Origin: Sulfurovum sp.
GTDB taxonomy: Bacteria; Campylobacterota; Campylobacteria; Campylobacterales; Sulfurovaceae
DNA: 64,000 nt
Direction: 5' to 3'
Assembly (NCBI GenBank): GCA_027082955.1
Contig: JALWTA010000014.1
Coordinates: forward strand, 1-64,000
Position numbers and translations under genes: made by a program. Positions 1 through 8,263 of this stretch are shown in pieces; position 1 is the stretch's first letter, and each line of letters starts with the position of its first letter. The notes below the pieces were generated by a model, which ran no database searches, was not told the origin of the DNA, and saw only the letters and a list, made by a program, of their open reading frames with translations.

Positions 1-75
1 GGGTTAACTGTTTATATTTCATAGTACTTTCCTGATTTTGTGGTGAAAAAAGGATAACCTATGATCGGTTAACCC
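1..75. repeat. Inverted repeat at the window edge
   Basis: Bases 1-10 (GGGTTAACTG) and 66-75 (CGGTTAACCC) are reverse complements at 9 of 10 positions, separated by 55 bases. The left arm begins at the first base of the window, so it may extend further. It could be the 3' end of an upstream transcription unit or the edge of a small mobile repeat. Bases 76-346 show no coding sequence, only AT-rich DNA. Confidence 0.35.
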
Positions 76-346
76 TCTCTTTCACGTTACTTTCTCAGAA
101 ATTGCACTTATTGGTTGAATTGGCGTTTTGAAATAAACGCCTTAATTTATTCATATTCCCGATAGAAAACAGCATGATGATGTGAGTTAGAATGTCTATA
201 TCTAAGAAGCATTTAGACGGCGGCTGTAAAAGACGTGTATATCATGAAAAAATAACATTTTGGCACTTTTTGGACATTTTTCGTGAAAAAAGTGAAAAAA
301 AAGCATTGAAAGCCCTATTTTAGGCGATTTTGGCGTATATATTTAT

Positions 347-389
347 GTTTATTTAAGATTTGTTTATGCTATAATAATCGCATCTTAAA
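347..389 (+). promoter_or_regulatory. Promoter and flanking dyad of the HU gene
   Basis: A perfect -10 box TATAAT lies at 370-375, with a weak -35 (GTTTAT) near 347-352. The -10 box sits between TTTAAGAT (352-359) and its exact reverse complement ATCTTAAA (382-389). The dyad could be an operator or a 5' leader hairpin. The HU start codon follows at 405 with an AAGGAAG ribosome site. Confidence 0.5.
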
Positions 390-404
390 CATAAAGGAAG
401 AAGA

Positions 405-689
405 ATGACCAAAGCAGAATTCGTAGAACTGGTACAGAAAAACGGTGAGTTTGAAAGCAAAGCAGCAGCAGAGAGAGCAGTAAAAGCTTTTATTGACTCA
501 GTAACTGAAGCATTGACAAAGAAAGAATCTGTTTCTTTGGTAGGGTTCGGTACTTTCTCTACTACTGAAGTTCCTGAAAAGTCAGGTACTGTACCTGGTA
601 CGAACAAAACATATACAAAAGCGGCACACACTGCACCAAAGTTCAAATTTGGTAAAACACTCAAAGATGCCGTGAGCGGAGCCAAATAA
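405..689 (+). CDS. hup: DNA-binding protein HU
   Basis: This is a 94-residue histone-like protein of the HU/IHF family. It bends and compacts DNA as a dimer. The family signature is clear: an N-terminal helical part (TKAEFVELVQK), the turn SLVGFGTF around residues 46-53, a beta arm after it, and the closing FKFGKTLKDAV. Length matches the usual 90-95 residues. The ATG at 405 has an AAGGAAG ribosome site. It is followed by a hairpin terminator and then by the end of the recombinase module on the other strand. Whether HU is the host flank or cargo of that module cannot be told from the sequence. HU and IHF subunits are hard to separate by eye, and a lone gene suggests HU. Confidence 0.93.
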   Translation: MTKAEFVELVQKNGEFESKAAAERAVKAFIDSVTEALTKKESVSLVGFGTFSTTEVPEKSGTVPGTNKTYTKAAHTAPKFKFGKTLKDAVSGAK

Positions 690-720
690 CAGTACATTAA
701 AGTACCGTTTTAAGGGGGTT

Positions 721-751
721 GAATTGTACTGATGAAAAGTACAATTCTTTT
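721..751. terminator. Hairpin terminator between HU and the recombinase module
   Basis: GAATTGTAC (721-729) and GTACAATTC (739-747) form a perfect 9-bp stem with a 9-base loop, followed by TTTT. It would end the HU transcript. On the other strand the stem is followed by AACCCCC rather than a T run, so it is weaker for the opposing operon that stops at 765. Confidence 0.6.
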
Positions 752-764
752 CCCAAAAATTCCC

Positions 765-1250
765 CTATAGATTATTGTTGATTGGATTTAATTCCTTCCG
801 CATATTCTGACGCAGATCTTTCTCATATATCACAGTCCGCAACTCCTCATTCTCGATCGACAGTTCATCCACTTTTTCAATAAGCCGTTTCTTTTGCTTA
901 TCAAGTTTTTTGATCTGCTCATCCCGTTTCCTGATCTCTTTTTTCGCTTCCAGCAGTTGATCCGCCAGATCGTTCTCTGATCTTGTGGACGTTACTTTTA
1001 TCGCTTCGTATTTTCCAATACCAAGCTCTATCATCAGTTCTTGTATGTGAGTAAGGTTCTTATCTCTGAACGATGTCTCACTTAAACCTTTTCCTTTTGG
1101 ATCAATTTCCTTTGTTTTCTGACTCATGTTTTTGATGCTTTTTATCTCGAAGGATTCATCCAGCAGTTTGGCCGCCTCCCTGATGAGATATTCCGTATGT
1201 TTTTTCCTTTCTGCAGCATTCTTGTTCAGGTTGGGATTACCTCTTGCCAT
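765..1250 (-). CDS. Small coiled-coil protein of the recombinase operon (TnpC-like)
   Basis: This 161-residue basic protein is the last gene of the recombinase operon. Its N-terminal part (MARGNPNLNKNAAER) resembles helical DNA-associated accessory proteins. From about residue 95 to 150 it is a long charged helix with a coiled-coil pattern (EAKKEIRKRDEQIKKLDKQK). By position and form it resembles TnpC of Tn554, a small helical protein that supports transposition, but the sequence link is unproven. The start at 1250 gives 5-base spacing from GGAGG. An ATG directly before it, at 1253, would be too close. The gene overlaps the upstream recombinase by 14 bases, which suggests coupled translation. 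Confidence 0.6.
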   Translation of the reverse strand: MARGNPNLNKNAAERKKHTEYLIREAAKLLDESFEIKSIKNMSQKTKEIDPKGKGLSETSFRDKNLTHIQELMIELGIGKYEAIKVTSTRSENDLADQLLEAKKEIRKRDEQIKKLDKQKKRLIEKVDELSIENEELRTVIYEKDLRQNMRKELNPINNNL

Positions 1251-2784
1251 CATTGCCTCCTTTTTTCGTATTGGTAACTTTGTTGTAAAGGGATGCGAAC
1301 AGTGTAGAGAGGTGGAAGGAGTCTTTCGCTTTGGCCTTGTCACCTATTTCAAGTTGTTTTTCTGTGATCTTGATATATCTGTCGGCCTGTTCGAGATAAT
1401 ATTCCTCAAGATCCTTGTCGGGCACCAGACTTTCGCATCCCAAACATTCGAAATGGTTCCCGCAGCCTGAAACATCAGGGCAGTAACCGAGATTGGATAT
1501 CTTGTGCGCCCTCGGGTTTTCCGACAGTTTCTTTTCAAAGATAACATCGATGCCGTTAATGATCTTTCCCTTGAATACATACCGATCCGACAATTTGTTT
1601 TCTGCCATCAAAACCTTTCTTTGTTCCTTTATCATAAAGGCTTCAGACGGTGCAGAGTATGAATCCAGGGAAGCATATGTACGGTGGTTCGCGAAGTGCT
1701 TTAACTGCGGGATCGTCCAGCCGTTCTCTGCTCTCATTGTAATAGCAGTTTTTTTAAAGTCCCTTGGTACGGCACGTTTTGAATCCGGAATAAGTAATTT
1801 ATGTTGAACTTTTTTAAGATATTGTCCTAGCCGTTGTGTCGATACTACATGTGCTATATGATTAATTGGATGCAAATGTGTTAATAAGAATCCTTTTTGG
1901 GTTGAGCTGTCTTGAAGTTGATTACTATTTTTCTGTTGTGTGATTATTAGATCAAAAAGCATTTTTTGCATAGGTTCTTTAAGATTGAGAAACTCTATAT
2001 TGTAGTCGATACCTTTGTCGCTTTTGGAGTTTTTTACTATGGCATGTTTGATCGTCGCTATTTCGTCAGACAATTGTTTGACGCAGTCAAGAGGGTAATT
2101 CACCGTGTCCTCCGGTCTCGTTCCGTAAAGTCTCATGATCCAGTATGCAACTCTAAAATGAAGAGGTGTTGTGTTCTGGCTGAAATGATCATCCAGCACC
2201 TCTAATGTTTGATCATCTATGACCTTATATTTACTGTCAGAGGATTTTCTGTTATATGGATTCTCTATGGCTTCAACCCCTTTGATATAAGAGATATAGG
2301 AATGTCGATTCATTAATTGGTGAAAACGTAGTGCCGCATCAAGCAGATGATGTTTATAGGCTTCTTTCAGGGGCTCTCCGTCTGATTTTCTTTGCTGCTC
2401 TATCCAAAAGCTATAATGACTGAAGGTTTTTTTGTCGACCTGAAGTAAATTCATGTTTTGGCTAGAAAGAAATACAAAATATTTATGTAAATTATTTACT
2501 ATGCTGTTATTTGTACCACGATTCAGCACTATGATCGCAAAAAGTTTTGCCAGGTGGATTCCAGTTTTCCCCATAGGTTTAAATTCTTTAAAGGCAATTC
2601 TGTCCGGGTGTGCTTTGTCAGACCTCTTGTCAAGGACCCACGAATCGGAATCAAAAGATGAAGTGGTGTAATTGGGCAGAGACGCGATAAGGCTGGCTTC
2701 CGCTACTTTTTCCTTTTTTGTCTGTTCAAGAATTCTTTGAAAAGAGATCTTTCTGATTAGTTTTGACTGTGCTGAAGTTGACAT
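1237..2784 (-). CDS. Tyrosine recombinase-like protein, third of the trio
   Basis: This 515-residue protein has the layout of a phage-integrase family recombinase. An N-terminal core-binding region is followed by a catalytic region with arginine box I (LYGTRPED, R223), a box II-like stretch (RDFKKT, 341-346), FANHRTYASLDSYS with H367, and nucleophile Y376. Box II is unusual: the standard HxxR reads RDFK, so K344 replaces the second arginine. After the catalytic domain comes a cysteine cluster C435, C441, C447, C450, a likely zinc-binding tail like those of Tn554-type TnpB proteins. The ATG overlaps the stop of the preceding gene as TGATG. It may be catalytically altered and act as a partner of the other two. 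Confidence 0.75.
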   Translation of the reverse strand: MSTSAQSKLIRKISFQRILEQTKKEKVAEASLIASLPNYTTSSFDSDSWVLDKRSDKAHPDRIAFKEFKPMGKTGIHLAKLFAIIVLNRGTNNSIVNNLHKYFVFLSSQNMNLLQVDKKTFSHYSFWIEQQRKSDGEPLKEAYKHHLLDAALRFHQLMNRHSYISYIKGVEAIENPYNRKSSDSKYKVIDDQTLEVLDDHFSQNTTPLHFRVAYWIMRLYGTRPEDTVNYPLDCVKQLSDEIATIKHAIVKNSKSDKGIDYNIEFLNLKEPMQKMLFDLIITQQKNSNQLQDSSTQKGFLLTHLHPINHIAHVVSTQRLGQYLKKVQHKLLIPDSKRAVPRDFKKTAITMRAENGWTIPQLKHFANHRTYASLDSYSAPSEAFMIKEQRKVLMAENKLSDRYVFKGKIINGIDVIFEKKLSENPRAHKISNLGYCPDVSGCGNHFECLGCESLVPDKDLEEYYLEQADRYIKITEKQLEIGDKAKAKDSFHLSTLFASLYNKVTNTKKGGNDGKR

Positions 2785-5186
2785 CAGTGGTCCTTTTTGG
2801 GTGATAATCTGTCCACAAGGGATTGGAATGAGTCCAGACGTTGTTTTTCCACGAGATATTCATGCCAGGTCTCGTACTCGCTTCTGGGTATACCTTCTGA
2901 CTCCAGGGTTCTGACCAGATCATCATATATCGCTTTTTGACTGTCCCTGATCTTGACCCAGTTACCCAGGTAGGGAGAGTCGGTATTGAGTCTGGCGCAA
3001 CTTGCGCAGCTCTCCGGACCCTGCAGCTTCCCACATTCCCCTACGACAGGGTGTCGGACGCAGTCGCCGTACTCCATCTGCCGTTTGTGTATATAGAGCT
3101 TGACGAATATATGTTCCCTCTCTTCGCGGCTGTAGCTGCCGAGCAGCTTCTTGTCGAAGGAGACCCTGAAGTGTTTTTTGAACAGTTCTGTATTGAGCTC
3201 TGCCATTTTTTTCTTTCGCACGAACGCATATGCTTTTTCAGAAGTGTGGTTGGTCAGCCATCCGAAGAATGCCTTGATCTCCTCCGGGGCATGCCCCTTT
3301 TCTACCATGGTGGTTGCGATCATCGCTCTCATTTGATAAGGGGTGTAGTGCCAGGTATCACTGTCGAGTTCGGCTTTGATATTGTATTTGTCGATCAGTA
3401 TATTGACATCCCTGATCAGTTCCTTGGAGGACGGGATATGGTATTTGACCACGTGCCGCCTGCGATACCTGCGGACAAAGATGGAATCATTCCCCGATTC
3501 CCTCCTGACCGCCCTGCTTATTTCCGCCTGTTCCCGAAAAGCCCGAATGACATCCTGTTCGTAAATGGGGACCTTTCGTACAGGCAGTTTCCCTTTCTTT
3601 CCGTAAGCGGCTTCCTGCTTTGATGCATATATGGTAAGAATATGGCAGTCTGTCCTTTGATCGAATTTCAGTGAATCTTCACGAATGGCGGCAAGTTCCG
3701 AAGGTCTGCATCCTGTTGCGCATTGGATCAGGAAAGCATTCTTTATTTCAGTGTCCAGTTCGTCTATACGCGCCCTTATCTGGAGGTAGACATCTTCAGG
3801 CATGGGGACTGTCGGATTGTCCGCCTCCTGGTCCTTGGCGGTTATGTCCGAAGAGACTGTTTTGTAGATCGATTTGATCTTTTCGGCATTTTTTTCTCTG
3901 TTCACTGTTTTGATGTCCGTTAAATATCTGTAAAAGGATGTTATCGGATTTTTCGCGCTGCGGAGGCCGATCCTTCTCTCCATCTTTGTCAGCCAGTTCA
4001 CAAGATCCTCTTCCGTGATATCGCCGGCATCGATATTGAATCTTTTGCGTCTATCTTTTACGGAACTGAAAAAATCTATCAGGGAAGAAGCAAAGCCTTT
4101 ATTGTTCGAGGCTCTGTACAATGCATATCTTCTAATGTCCCGGGAAACAGTGTCCTTCGATATGCTGCCAAGGTCCACTTGAAAACTTTTCCACTTTTTA
4201 TTTGTAATATAGCCAAGGTGATATTTCCGTAACTTCATGGCATCCAGACGACGGTTATAGATATTGCGATTGGATATCTGCAGGTTTTGATATTTGACCG
4301 CGAGCCTGACAAGCATCCGGTATGTTTCCGGAGCATTGGATTTTAGTTTTACCAGGAAGTTGCTGTCCTGGCTTATATGCTTTTGCAAAGCTCCGCTCAG
4401 GGAGATATGGCGGTTGTTGAGCATTTGTTCCCTGAGAGTTTTTTTGACGGACAGCTTCATAAGGTCGCGGTGAAACGCGAAGGCATACATCATAACGATC
4501 GACGTGCTTATGTTGAATTGGTCCGCAACGGCGGACAGTGGTCCCTTCCTGTTTAACTGTTCGCCTGTCTTCAGGATCAGTTCCTGTGTCTTTTTGACAC
4601 TTGCCTGAACGTGCAGGGAATGGGCGTCGACCGTTATGCCGATCCAGCCCGAACCATCGATATTGATGTGTGCATGATATTTTGACAACGGTGCGATCCT
4701 GACAGGCAGAGATCCGTCGCTCTTCCCGAAGACCATGATGTCGGATATCTGCTTCTGCATCTTGGGAGACACTCCCGTTGCTCCTTTGTCGAACTTATTG
4801 CGCAGATAATTGCCTTTGCCTTTATTCATTGTAAAGCCGTGATATTCAAAATATGTATATCTGTGTATCCAGTGCTTCGAGAAACAAAGATGTGCATGAT
4901 GCATGAGATATCTTCGTACGATCAGCGGATGTGCTTCCGCTGCCATTTCGAGGAGTATCCAAGTGATCTTTTCTAGCTCTGTATCTCTTTCTTTCCCGAA
5001 GATCTCTTCGGCTGCGTCCAATAGGGTCTTTCTTTTTGACCGTATATGCTTCAGGAACAGGTTCCAGTCATTTAATTGGAACGATGATTCTTTCAATATG
5101 TTTATACTGACCCTGTGCAGCAGGAATCTTTTCTGGTCAACTTCGATATAGCTTGAATAATTATTATTCCTGATATATTTAATCAC
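2784..5186 (-). CDS. Large tyrosine recombinase, second of the trio (TnpB-like)
   Basis: This protein of about 800 residues is much longer than a standard integrase. Residues 1-400 have no motif I can name. The catalytic domain follows, with box I ATGCRPSEL (R about 494), box II HYTPYQMRA (R about 620), GWLTNHTSEKAYAF with W about 643, and nucleophile Y about 652. A C-terminal cysteine set (709, 718, 727, 730) suggests a zinc finger. The start is not ATG. AGGAGG precedes TTG at 5189 by 3 bases and GTG at 5186 by 6, so GTG is preferred. The start overlaps the end of the first recombinase gene, consistent with coupled translation. Confidence 0.8.
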   Translation of the reverse strand: MIKYIRNNNYSSYIEVDQKRFLLHRVSINILKESSFQLNDWNLFLKHIRSKRKTLLDAAEEIFGKERDTELEKITWILLEMAAEAHPLIVRRYLMHHAHLCFSKHWIHRYTYFEYHGFTMNKGKGNYLRNKFDKGATGVSPKMQKQISDIMVFGKSDGSLPVRIAPLSKYHAHINIDGSGWIGITVDAHSLHVQASVKKTQELILKTGEQLNRKGPLSAVADQFNISTSIVMMYAFAFHRDLMKLSVKKTLREQMLNNRHISLSGALQKHISQDSNFLVKLKSNAPETYRMLVRLAVKYQNLQISNRNIYNRRLDAMKLRKYHLGYITNKKWKSFQVDLGSISKDTVSRDIRRYALYRASNNKGFASSLIDFFSSVKDRRKRFNIDAGDITEEDLVNWLTKMERRIGLRSAKNPITSFYRYLTDIKTVNREKNAEKIKSIYKTVSSDITAKDQEADNPTVPMPEDVYLQIRARIDELDTEIKNAFLIQCATGCRPSELAAIREDSLKFDQRTDCHILTIYASKQEAAYGKKGKLPVRKVPIYEQDVIRAFREQAEISRAVRRESGNDSIFVRRYRRRHVVKYHIPSSKELIRDVNILIDKYNIKAELDSDTWHYTPYQMRAMIATTMVEKGHAPEEIKAFFGWLTNHTSEKAYAFVRKKKMAELNTELFKKHFRVSFDKKLLGSYSREEREHIFVKLYIHKRQMEYGDCVRHPVVGECGKLQGPESCASCARLNTDSPYLGNWVKIRDSQKAIYDDLVRTLESEGIPRSEYETWHEYLVEKQRLDSFQSLVDRLSPKKDH

Positions 5187-6354
5187 CAAGTTCCTCCTGA
5201 AGTTTCAAGAGCTTTTCACTTAGTTCGGAAGCATGTTTTCTTGCAAAGTTTCTGGATATCTCCTCATTGTTGTGATCGATGTACGGCGCAATGGATTCGG
5301 GTGATCTCCATCCCATGATCTGTCTGATGATCTCATCACTCAGCTTCAGTTCCCCGCTGACCATTCCCCTGACAAGCTTTGTTGCCTTGTCCGATCTTCC
5401 GGAGTGCGTTCTTACATTCTCTGTTATGCCGGCCTTTCTTGCCGCAGTTTTCAGCGCACTGCGATAGGAAGATGCCGTATATGCGTCAAAAGCGATCTTT
5501 CCGTCTGTTTGTCTGGTGTTGACGAACAGGAAGTCATTGTGCTTTTTTGCTTTTATTTCGGCAGGGCTCCGCTCAAGCCGTATGTAGTTTTCAATGATCT
5601 TGACGACCTCGTCACCCAGCACAACAGTCCTTTTCCTTCCCCTTCCTGTCCCTTTCGAACGGCTCGGCCTGACCGTATTGTCTATTGGGCTGTAATCCCG
5701 AAGCTTGACGGAGAGGACCTCGTCGATCCGCATTCCGTGCAGTGTACACAGGAAGATCGCACGGTTTCGATAGTTTGAAAAATTGGTATAAATGGCTTTC
5801 ATCTCTTCATCGGTGTATTCCATAATGTATTCTTTTTTGGAAGTTTTGTATTTTGTGAGAAAGAGGTCTATCGTAGCGTCCGCAATTGTCTCTACGGCGT
5901 TCCACCGCAGGGTGAGGGCTGTCTTGTACTCGCTCAATGTATTGCTGTCCCATTTGCTGATCTGCAGAACACTGTGGTCTGAGAACTGCCACAAGAACTT
6001 GTAGAACTGTACGATCGTCGACTTGTGTTTTTGAATTGTCGCATACGTAACGTCCGGTCTGTCAATGATCTCACCGCTTTTTTGATCGAAATTTATCAGC
6101 TCCATCATGTATGCCTTTATATCCGAGTCGGTCGCTTCCCAATACTCGGTGTTCCTGTCAAGCAGGAAGTTGAAGAACCTGGTCAGCCTGTAACCGATGC
6201 TCTTTCCGTACCGTATGGAGTTCTTGGAGTGATTGGCGACGAACAGACTCGGATAGAGATCGGGGACATTCGGTCTGCAGACAAAATAGAAAGTGCTGAT
6301 GCCTCCCCTTTTATGTGTTTTCCTTCCTTCCCGGAGACGATACTTGTCTTTCAT
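5179..6354 (-). CDS. Tyrosine recombinase/integrase, first of the trio (TnpA-like)
   Basis: This 391-residue protein is a typical site-specific tyrosine recombinase. A SAM-like N-terminal core-binding domain covers about residues 30-140. The catalytic domain has box I LHGMRIDEVL (R209), lysine 235, box II RTHSGR (H317, R320), and GWRSPESIAPYIDH with W349 in place of the usual histidine and nucleophile Y358. The start at 6354 is chosen because AAAGGA lies 6 bases upstream; an in-frame ATG at 6390 has no such site. It is the promoter-proximal gene of the module and faces the S24 repressor across a control region. It should cut and rejoin DNA at the element's attachment sites. Confidence 0.88.
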   Translation of the reverse strand: MKDKYRLREGRKTHKRGGISTFYFVCRPNVPDLYPSLFVANHSKNSIRYGKSIGYRLTRFFNFLLDRNTEYWEATDSDIKAYMMELINFDQKSGEIIDRPDVTYATIQKHKSTIVQFYKFLWQFSDHSVLQISKWDSNTLSEYKTALTLRWNAVETIADATIDLFLTKYKTSKKEYIMEYTDEEMKAIYTNFSNYRNRAIFLCTLHGMRIDEVLSVKLRDYSPIDNTVRPSRSKGTGRGRKRTVVLGDEVVKIIENYIRLERSPAEIKAKKHNDFLFVNTRQTDGKIAFDAYTASSYRSALKTAARKAGITENVRTHSGRSDKATKLVRGMVSGELKLSDEIIRQIMGWRSPESIAPYIDHNNEEISRNFARKHASELSEKLLKLQEELGD

Positions 6355-6389
6355 GTGACGTCCTTTAACTTGTTTTTCAGAATGGATCA

Positions 6390-6571
6390 TTTACAAAAAG
6401 TGTAAAATCCAGATAAAACAGTGAGTTATTACAAAATTCCAATATGTATAAACCATATTTGATTGAAATATAACACAAAAATTGACACAGATATTCAATA
6501 ATCCACATATTGTGTATAATATTGTGTAACCTGTTGCACCTCTCATACTTCAATTATCCACAATTAGTGTA
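6390..6571. promoter_or_regulatory. Divergent control region with repeated operator-like sites
   Basis: Two related 15-mers lie in the same orientation: TCCACATATTGTGTA (6502-6516) and TCCACAATTAGTGTA (6557-6571). They are identical at 12 of 15 positions, are loosely palindromic and are 55 bp apart. A separate dyad TTTACA-N5-TGTAAA covers 6390-6406, just before the recombinase operon. A TATAAT at 6515-6520 touches the first site. The arrangement resembles a phage-type switch controlled by the adjacent S24 repressor. Binding is inferred. Confidence 0.5.
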
Positions 6572-6640
6572 CGAATTTTGCGAAGAAATTCATTTTTTGA
6601 TACAATTGACCGAACGACAACGAAACGGAGTACATACAAG

Positions 6641-7291
6641 ATGAATTTTGAAAAAGTTATGGAAAGGATGGCGGTAATTCTTGAGCAGCAGGGCAACAGC
6701 AAGGTATATGACAAAGATATCGCCAGCGCTCTGGGTATGACCTCTACGCAGTATTCCAATGCGAAATCCCGCAACAGCATTCCCTACGAAAGGATCGCAG
6801 CGTTCTGCGGCAGAAGAAAGATCAGTATCAACTGGATACTGTTCGATCAGAGCATCAGCATGCTAACGGACGAACACGAGGATATCTACCGGGTCAAACT
6901 GCTTAACAATATCAACGCTAGCGCCGGAGGCGGTGCTTTCAATGAGGACTATGAGGACTTCACCTATATTATGATCGACCCTTTGTACAGGGATCTGCTG
7001 GGTATCGGGAAGAACGATACGATCGAAGCGATCAGGGTCGTGGGCGATTCCATGGAGAACACGCTGAACGAGAACTCCATTGTTCTGGTAGACAGGAGAC
7101 AGACAGAGCTTGTAGACGGGAACATCTTTGTGGTCAATACGCCTGGCGGCGTGTTTATCAAGCGCATCGCCAAAAATCCGTCGGGTGGCATTAATCTGAT
7201 ATCAGACAACAGGAACTACGAAACAACTACGGTTGCTCCGGAGGACCTTCGTGTGATCGGTAGGGTCATCGGGGCGCTGGAGAAGATGTAA
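6641..7291 (+). CDS. S24/LexA-family HTH repressor (CI-like)
   Basis: This 216-residue regulator has an N-terminal helix-turn-helix (about residues 20-60, DKDIASALGMTSTQYSNAK) and a C-terminal S24 peptidase domain. The catalytic dyad is visible as S137 in VGDSMENTL and K174 in VFIKRI. An Ala-Gly at 95-96 (NASAGGGA) fits an autocleavage site. Such proteins are inactivated by RecA-stimulated self-cleavage after DNA damage. It is divergent from the recombinase operon and probably represses it. The ATG at 6641 is chosen because the preceding in-frame sequence does not look coding and GGAG lies 10 bases upstream. Homologues also occur as host regulators, so element ownership is inferred. Confidence 0.82.
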   Translation: MNFEKVMERMAVILEQQGNSKVYDKDIASALGMTSTQYSNAKSRNSIPYERIAAFCGRRKISINWILFDQSISMLTDEHEDIYRVKLLNNINASAGGGAFNEDYEDFTYIMIDPLYRDLLGIGKNDTIEAIRVVGDSMENTLNENSIVLVDRRQTELVDGNIFVVNTPGGVFIKRIAKNPSGGINLISDNRNYETTTVAPEDLRVIGRVIGALEKM

Positions 7292-7480
7292 TAGAAAAAA
7301 GAGCTAACAAGGCAAATGTATTTTGACGGCAAAAAGTGCCGCTTCTCATGATTTGTCGCTCTGTTTTTTGCTACCGATGATTTGCGATGTTATTAATGAA
7401 ATGAAAAGATATTGTCAGAAGATGTAAATGATTTTTTTCAAAAAAATACACAAGATGAAAGCAAAAAAAATTATATTAAT

Positions 7481-7508
7481 TTGAAATGTCCAGAATACTG
7501 TGTATAAT
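7481..7508 (+). promoter_or_regulatory. Candidate sigma-70 promoter in the 7292-7668 gap
   Basis: TTGAAA (7481-7486) and TATAAT (7503-7508) are 16 bases apart in the 377-base AT-rich gap before the TetR gene. The implied leader of about 150 bases is long, so a closer weak promoter is possible. The rest of the gap shows only a small hairpin (CGGCA/TGCCG near 7327) after the repressor gene and no credible gene. No copy of the TGAAT-N4-ATTCA motif is present here. Confidence 0.35.
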
Positions 7509-7668
7509 GCTCTGAAAAATAAAGATAACTATTTGCTTAGATTTGAAATACATATATTGCTTGAAATAATACAACTATTTTCTTTTACTACACTCTACAA
7601 ATCCAAGTTCAGATTTGAATGATATAGATATTATGTTAAAATAAATCGAACATAAATTAGGAAAACCT

Positions 7669-8262
7669 ATGAATTCAGTAGATAAAAAAGCGTTAAAGAG
7701 AGAATCTATTATACAAACAGCCCTACAGCTTTTTTCAACAAACGGGTTTCACAAGACAACCATTCCGGATATCGCGTCAAAGCTTGGTATGAGTGTAGGC
7801 AACCTTTATAATTATTTCTCCTCTAAGGATCTGCTTGCTCAGGAGATTATTCGGTATACCTCTGAAGTGTTGGGTGAGAAGATAAGAGAGGTTAATATGC
7901 TTGATGTCAGTGCTGAGGAAAAGATACATAAGATTGTAGAGATCTACTTTTCGATGGCAAAAGAGAAGCCTGAGATGATCGAGTATTTTCTGCGTGTCTA
8001 TCTCTCCAACAGGGAAGTCTTCAGTGATGGCTGTGAGGGGATGGTCTGTGTATCCGGGTTTATCACAGAGATCATGATCTTTTTTGATGATGCGGTGAGC
8101 AGCGGTGAGTTACGAAATCAGGATTTCTTTTCAGCGTTTGGACTCTTCATGGGCTATCTGGGCGGTATGGTCTTTCTCAAGGGTGAAGGTGTGCTTCCCA
8201 AAGACATTGCCTACTATATAGATGATATCTCCCGAAATATCTACTATGCATTGAAGGCATGA
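7669..8262 (+). CDS. TetR/AcrR-family regulator, first gene of the sensor hydrogenase operon
   Basis: This 197-residue protein has the N-terminal TetR DNA-binding domain: RESIIQTALQLFSTNGFHKTT, then the recognition part IASKLGMSVGNLYNYFSSKDLL (about residues 35-56). The C-terminal ligand-binding half is all helical and not recognisable by eye. The stop at 8260-8262 is one base before the ATG of the hydrogenase small subunit, so the two are surely co-transcribed. It is the only TetR gene in the window. A palindrome of TetR-operator size occurs upstream of hydA and of the nickel permease. I infer that it controls those genes. No matching site lies before its own gene. Confidence 0.88.
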   Translation: MNSVDKKALKRESIIQTALQLFSTNGFHKTTIPDIASKLGMSVGNLYNYFSSKDLLAQEIIRYTSEVLGEKIREVNMLDVSAEEKIHKIVEIYFSMAKEKPEMIEYFLRVYLSNREVFSDGCEGMVCVSGFITEIMIFFDDAVSSGELRNQDFFSAFGLFMGYLGGMVFLKGEGVLPKDIAYYIDDISRNIYYALKA

Positions 8263-8263
8263 G

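Larger units (their letters stand above)
765..7291. mobile_element. Recombinase-trio module with divergent repressor; ends not located
   Basis: Four overlapping minus-strand genes encode three different tyrosine recombinases and a coiled-coil protein. An S24/LexA-like repressor is divergent from them. The gene order recalls Tn554 (tnpA, tnpB, tnpC) and the gamma-mobile-trio elements, but there are four genes here instead of three. No direct repeat, inverted terminal repeat or duplicated target was found between 690-764 and 6391-6640. The limits given are simply the outer genes. No cargo is visible unless HU or genes beyond the window belong to it. The codon style of these genes, rich in ATC and GAC, differs from the neighbouring hydrogenase genes. 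Confidence 0.6.

Noticed and set aside
690-6640. Attachment-site duplication flanking the recombinase module
   Set aside because: Only an 8-base AAAATTCC match was found between the two flanks, which is expected by chance in AT-rich DNA.
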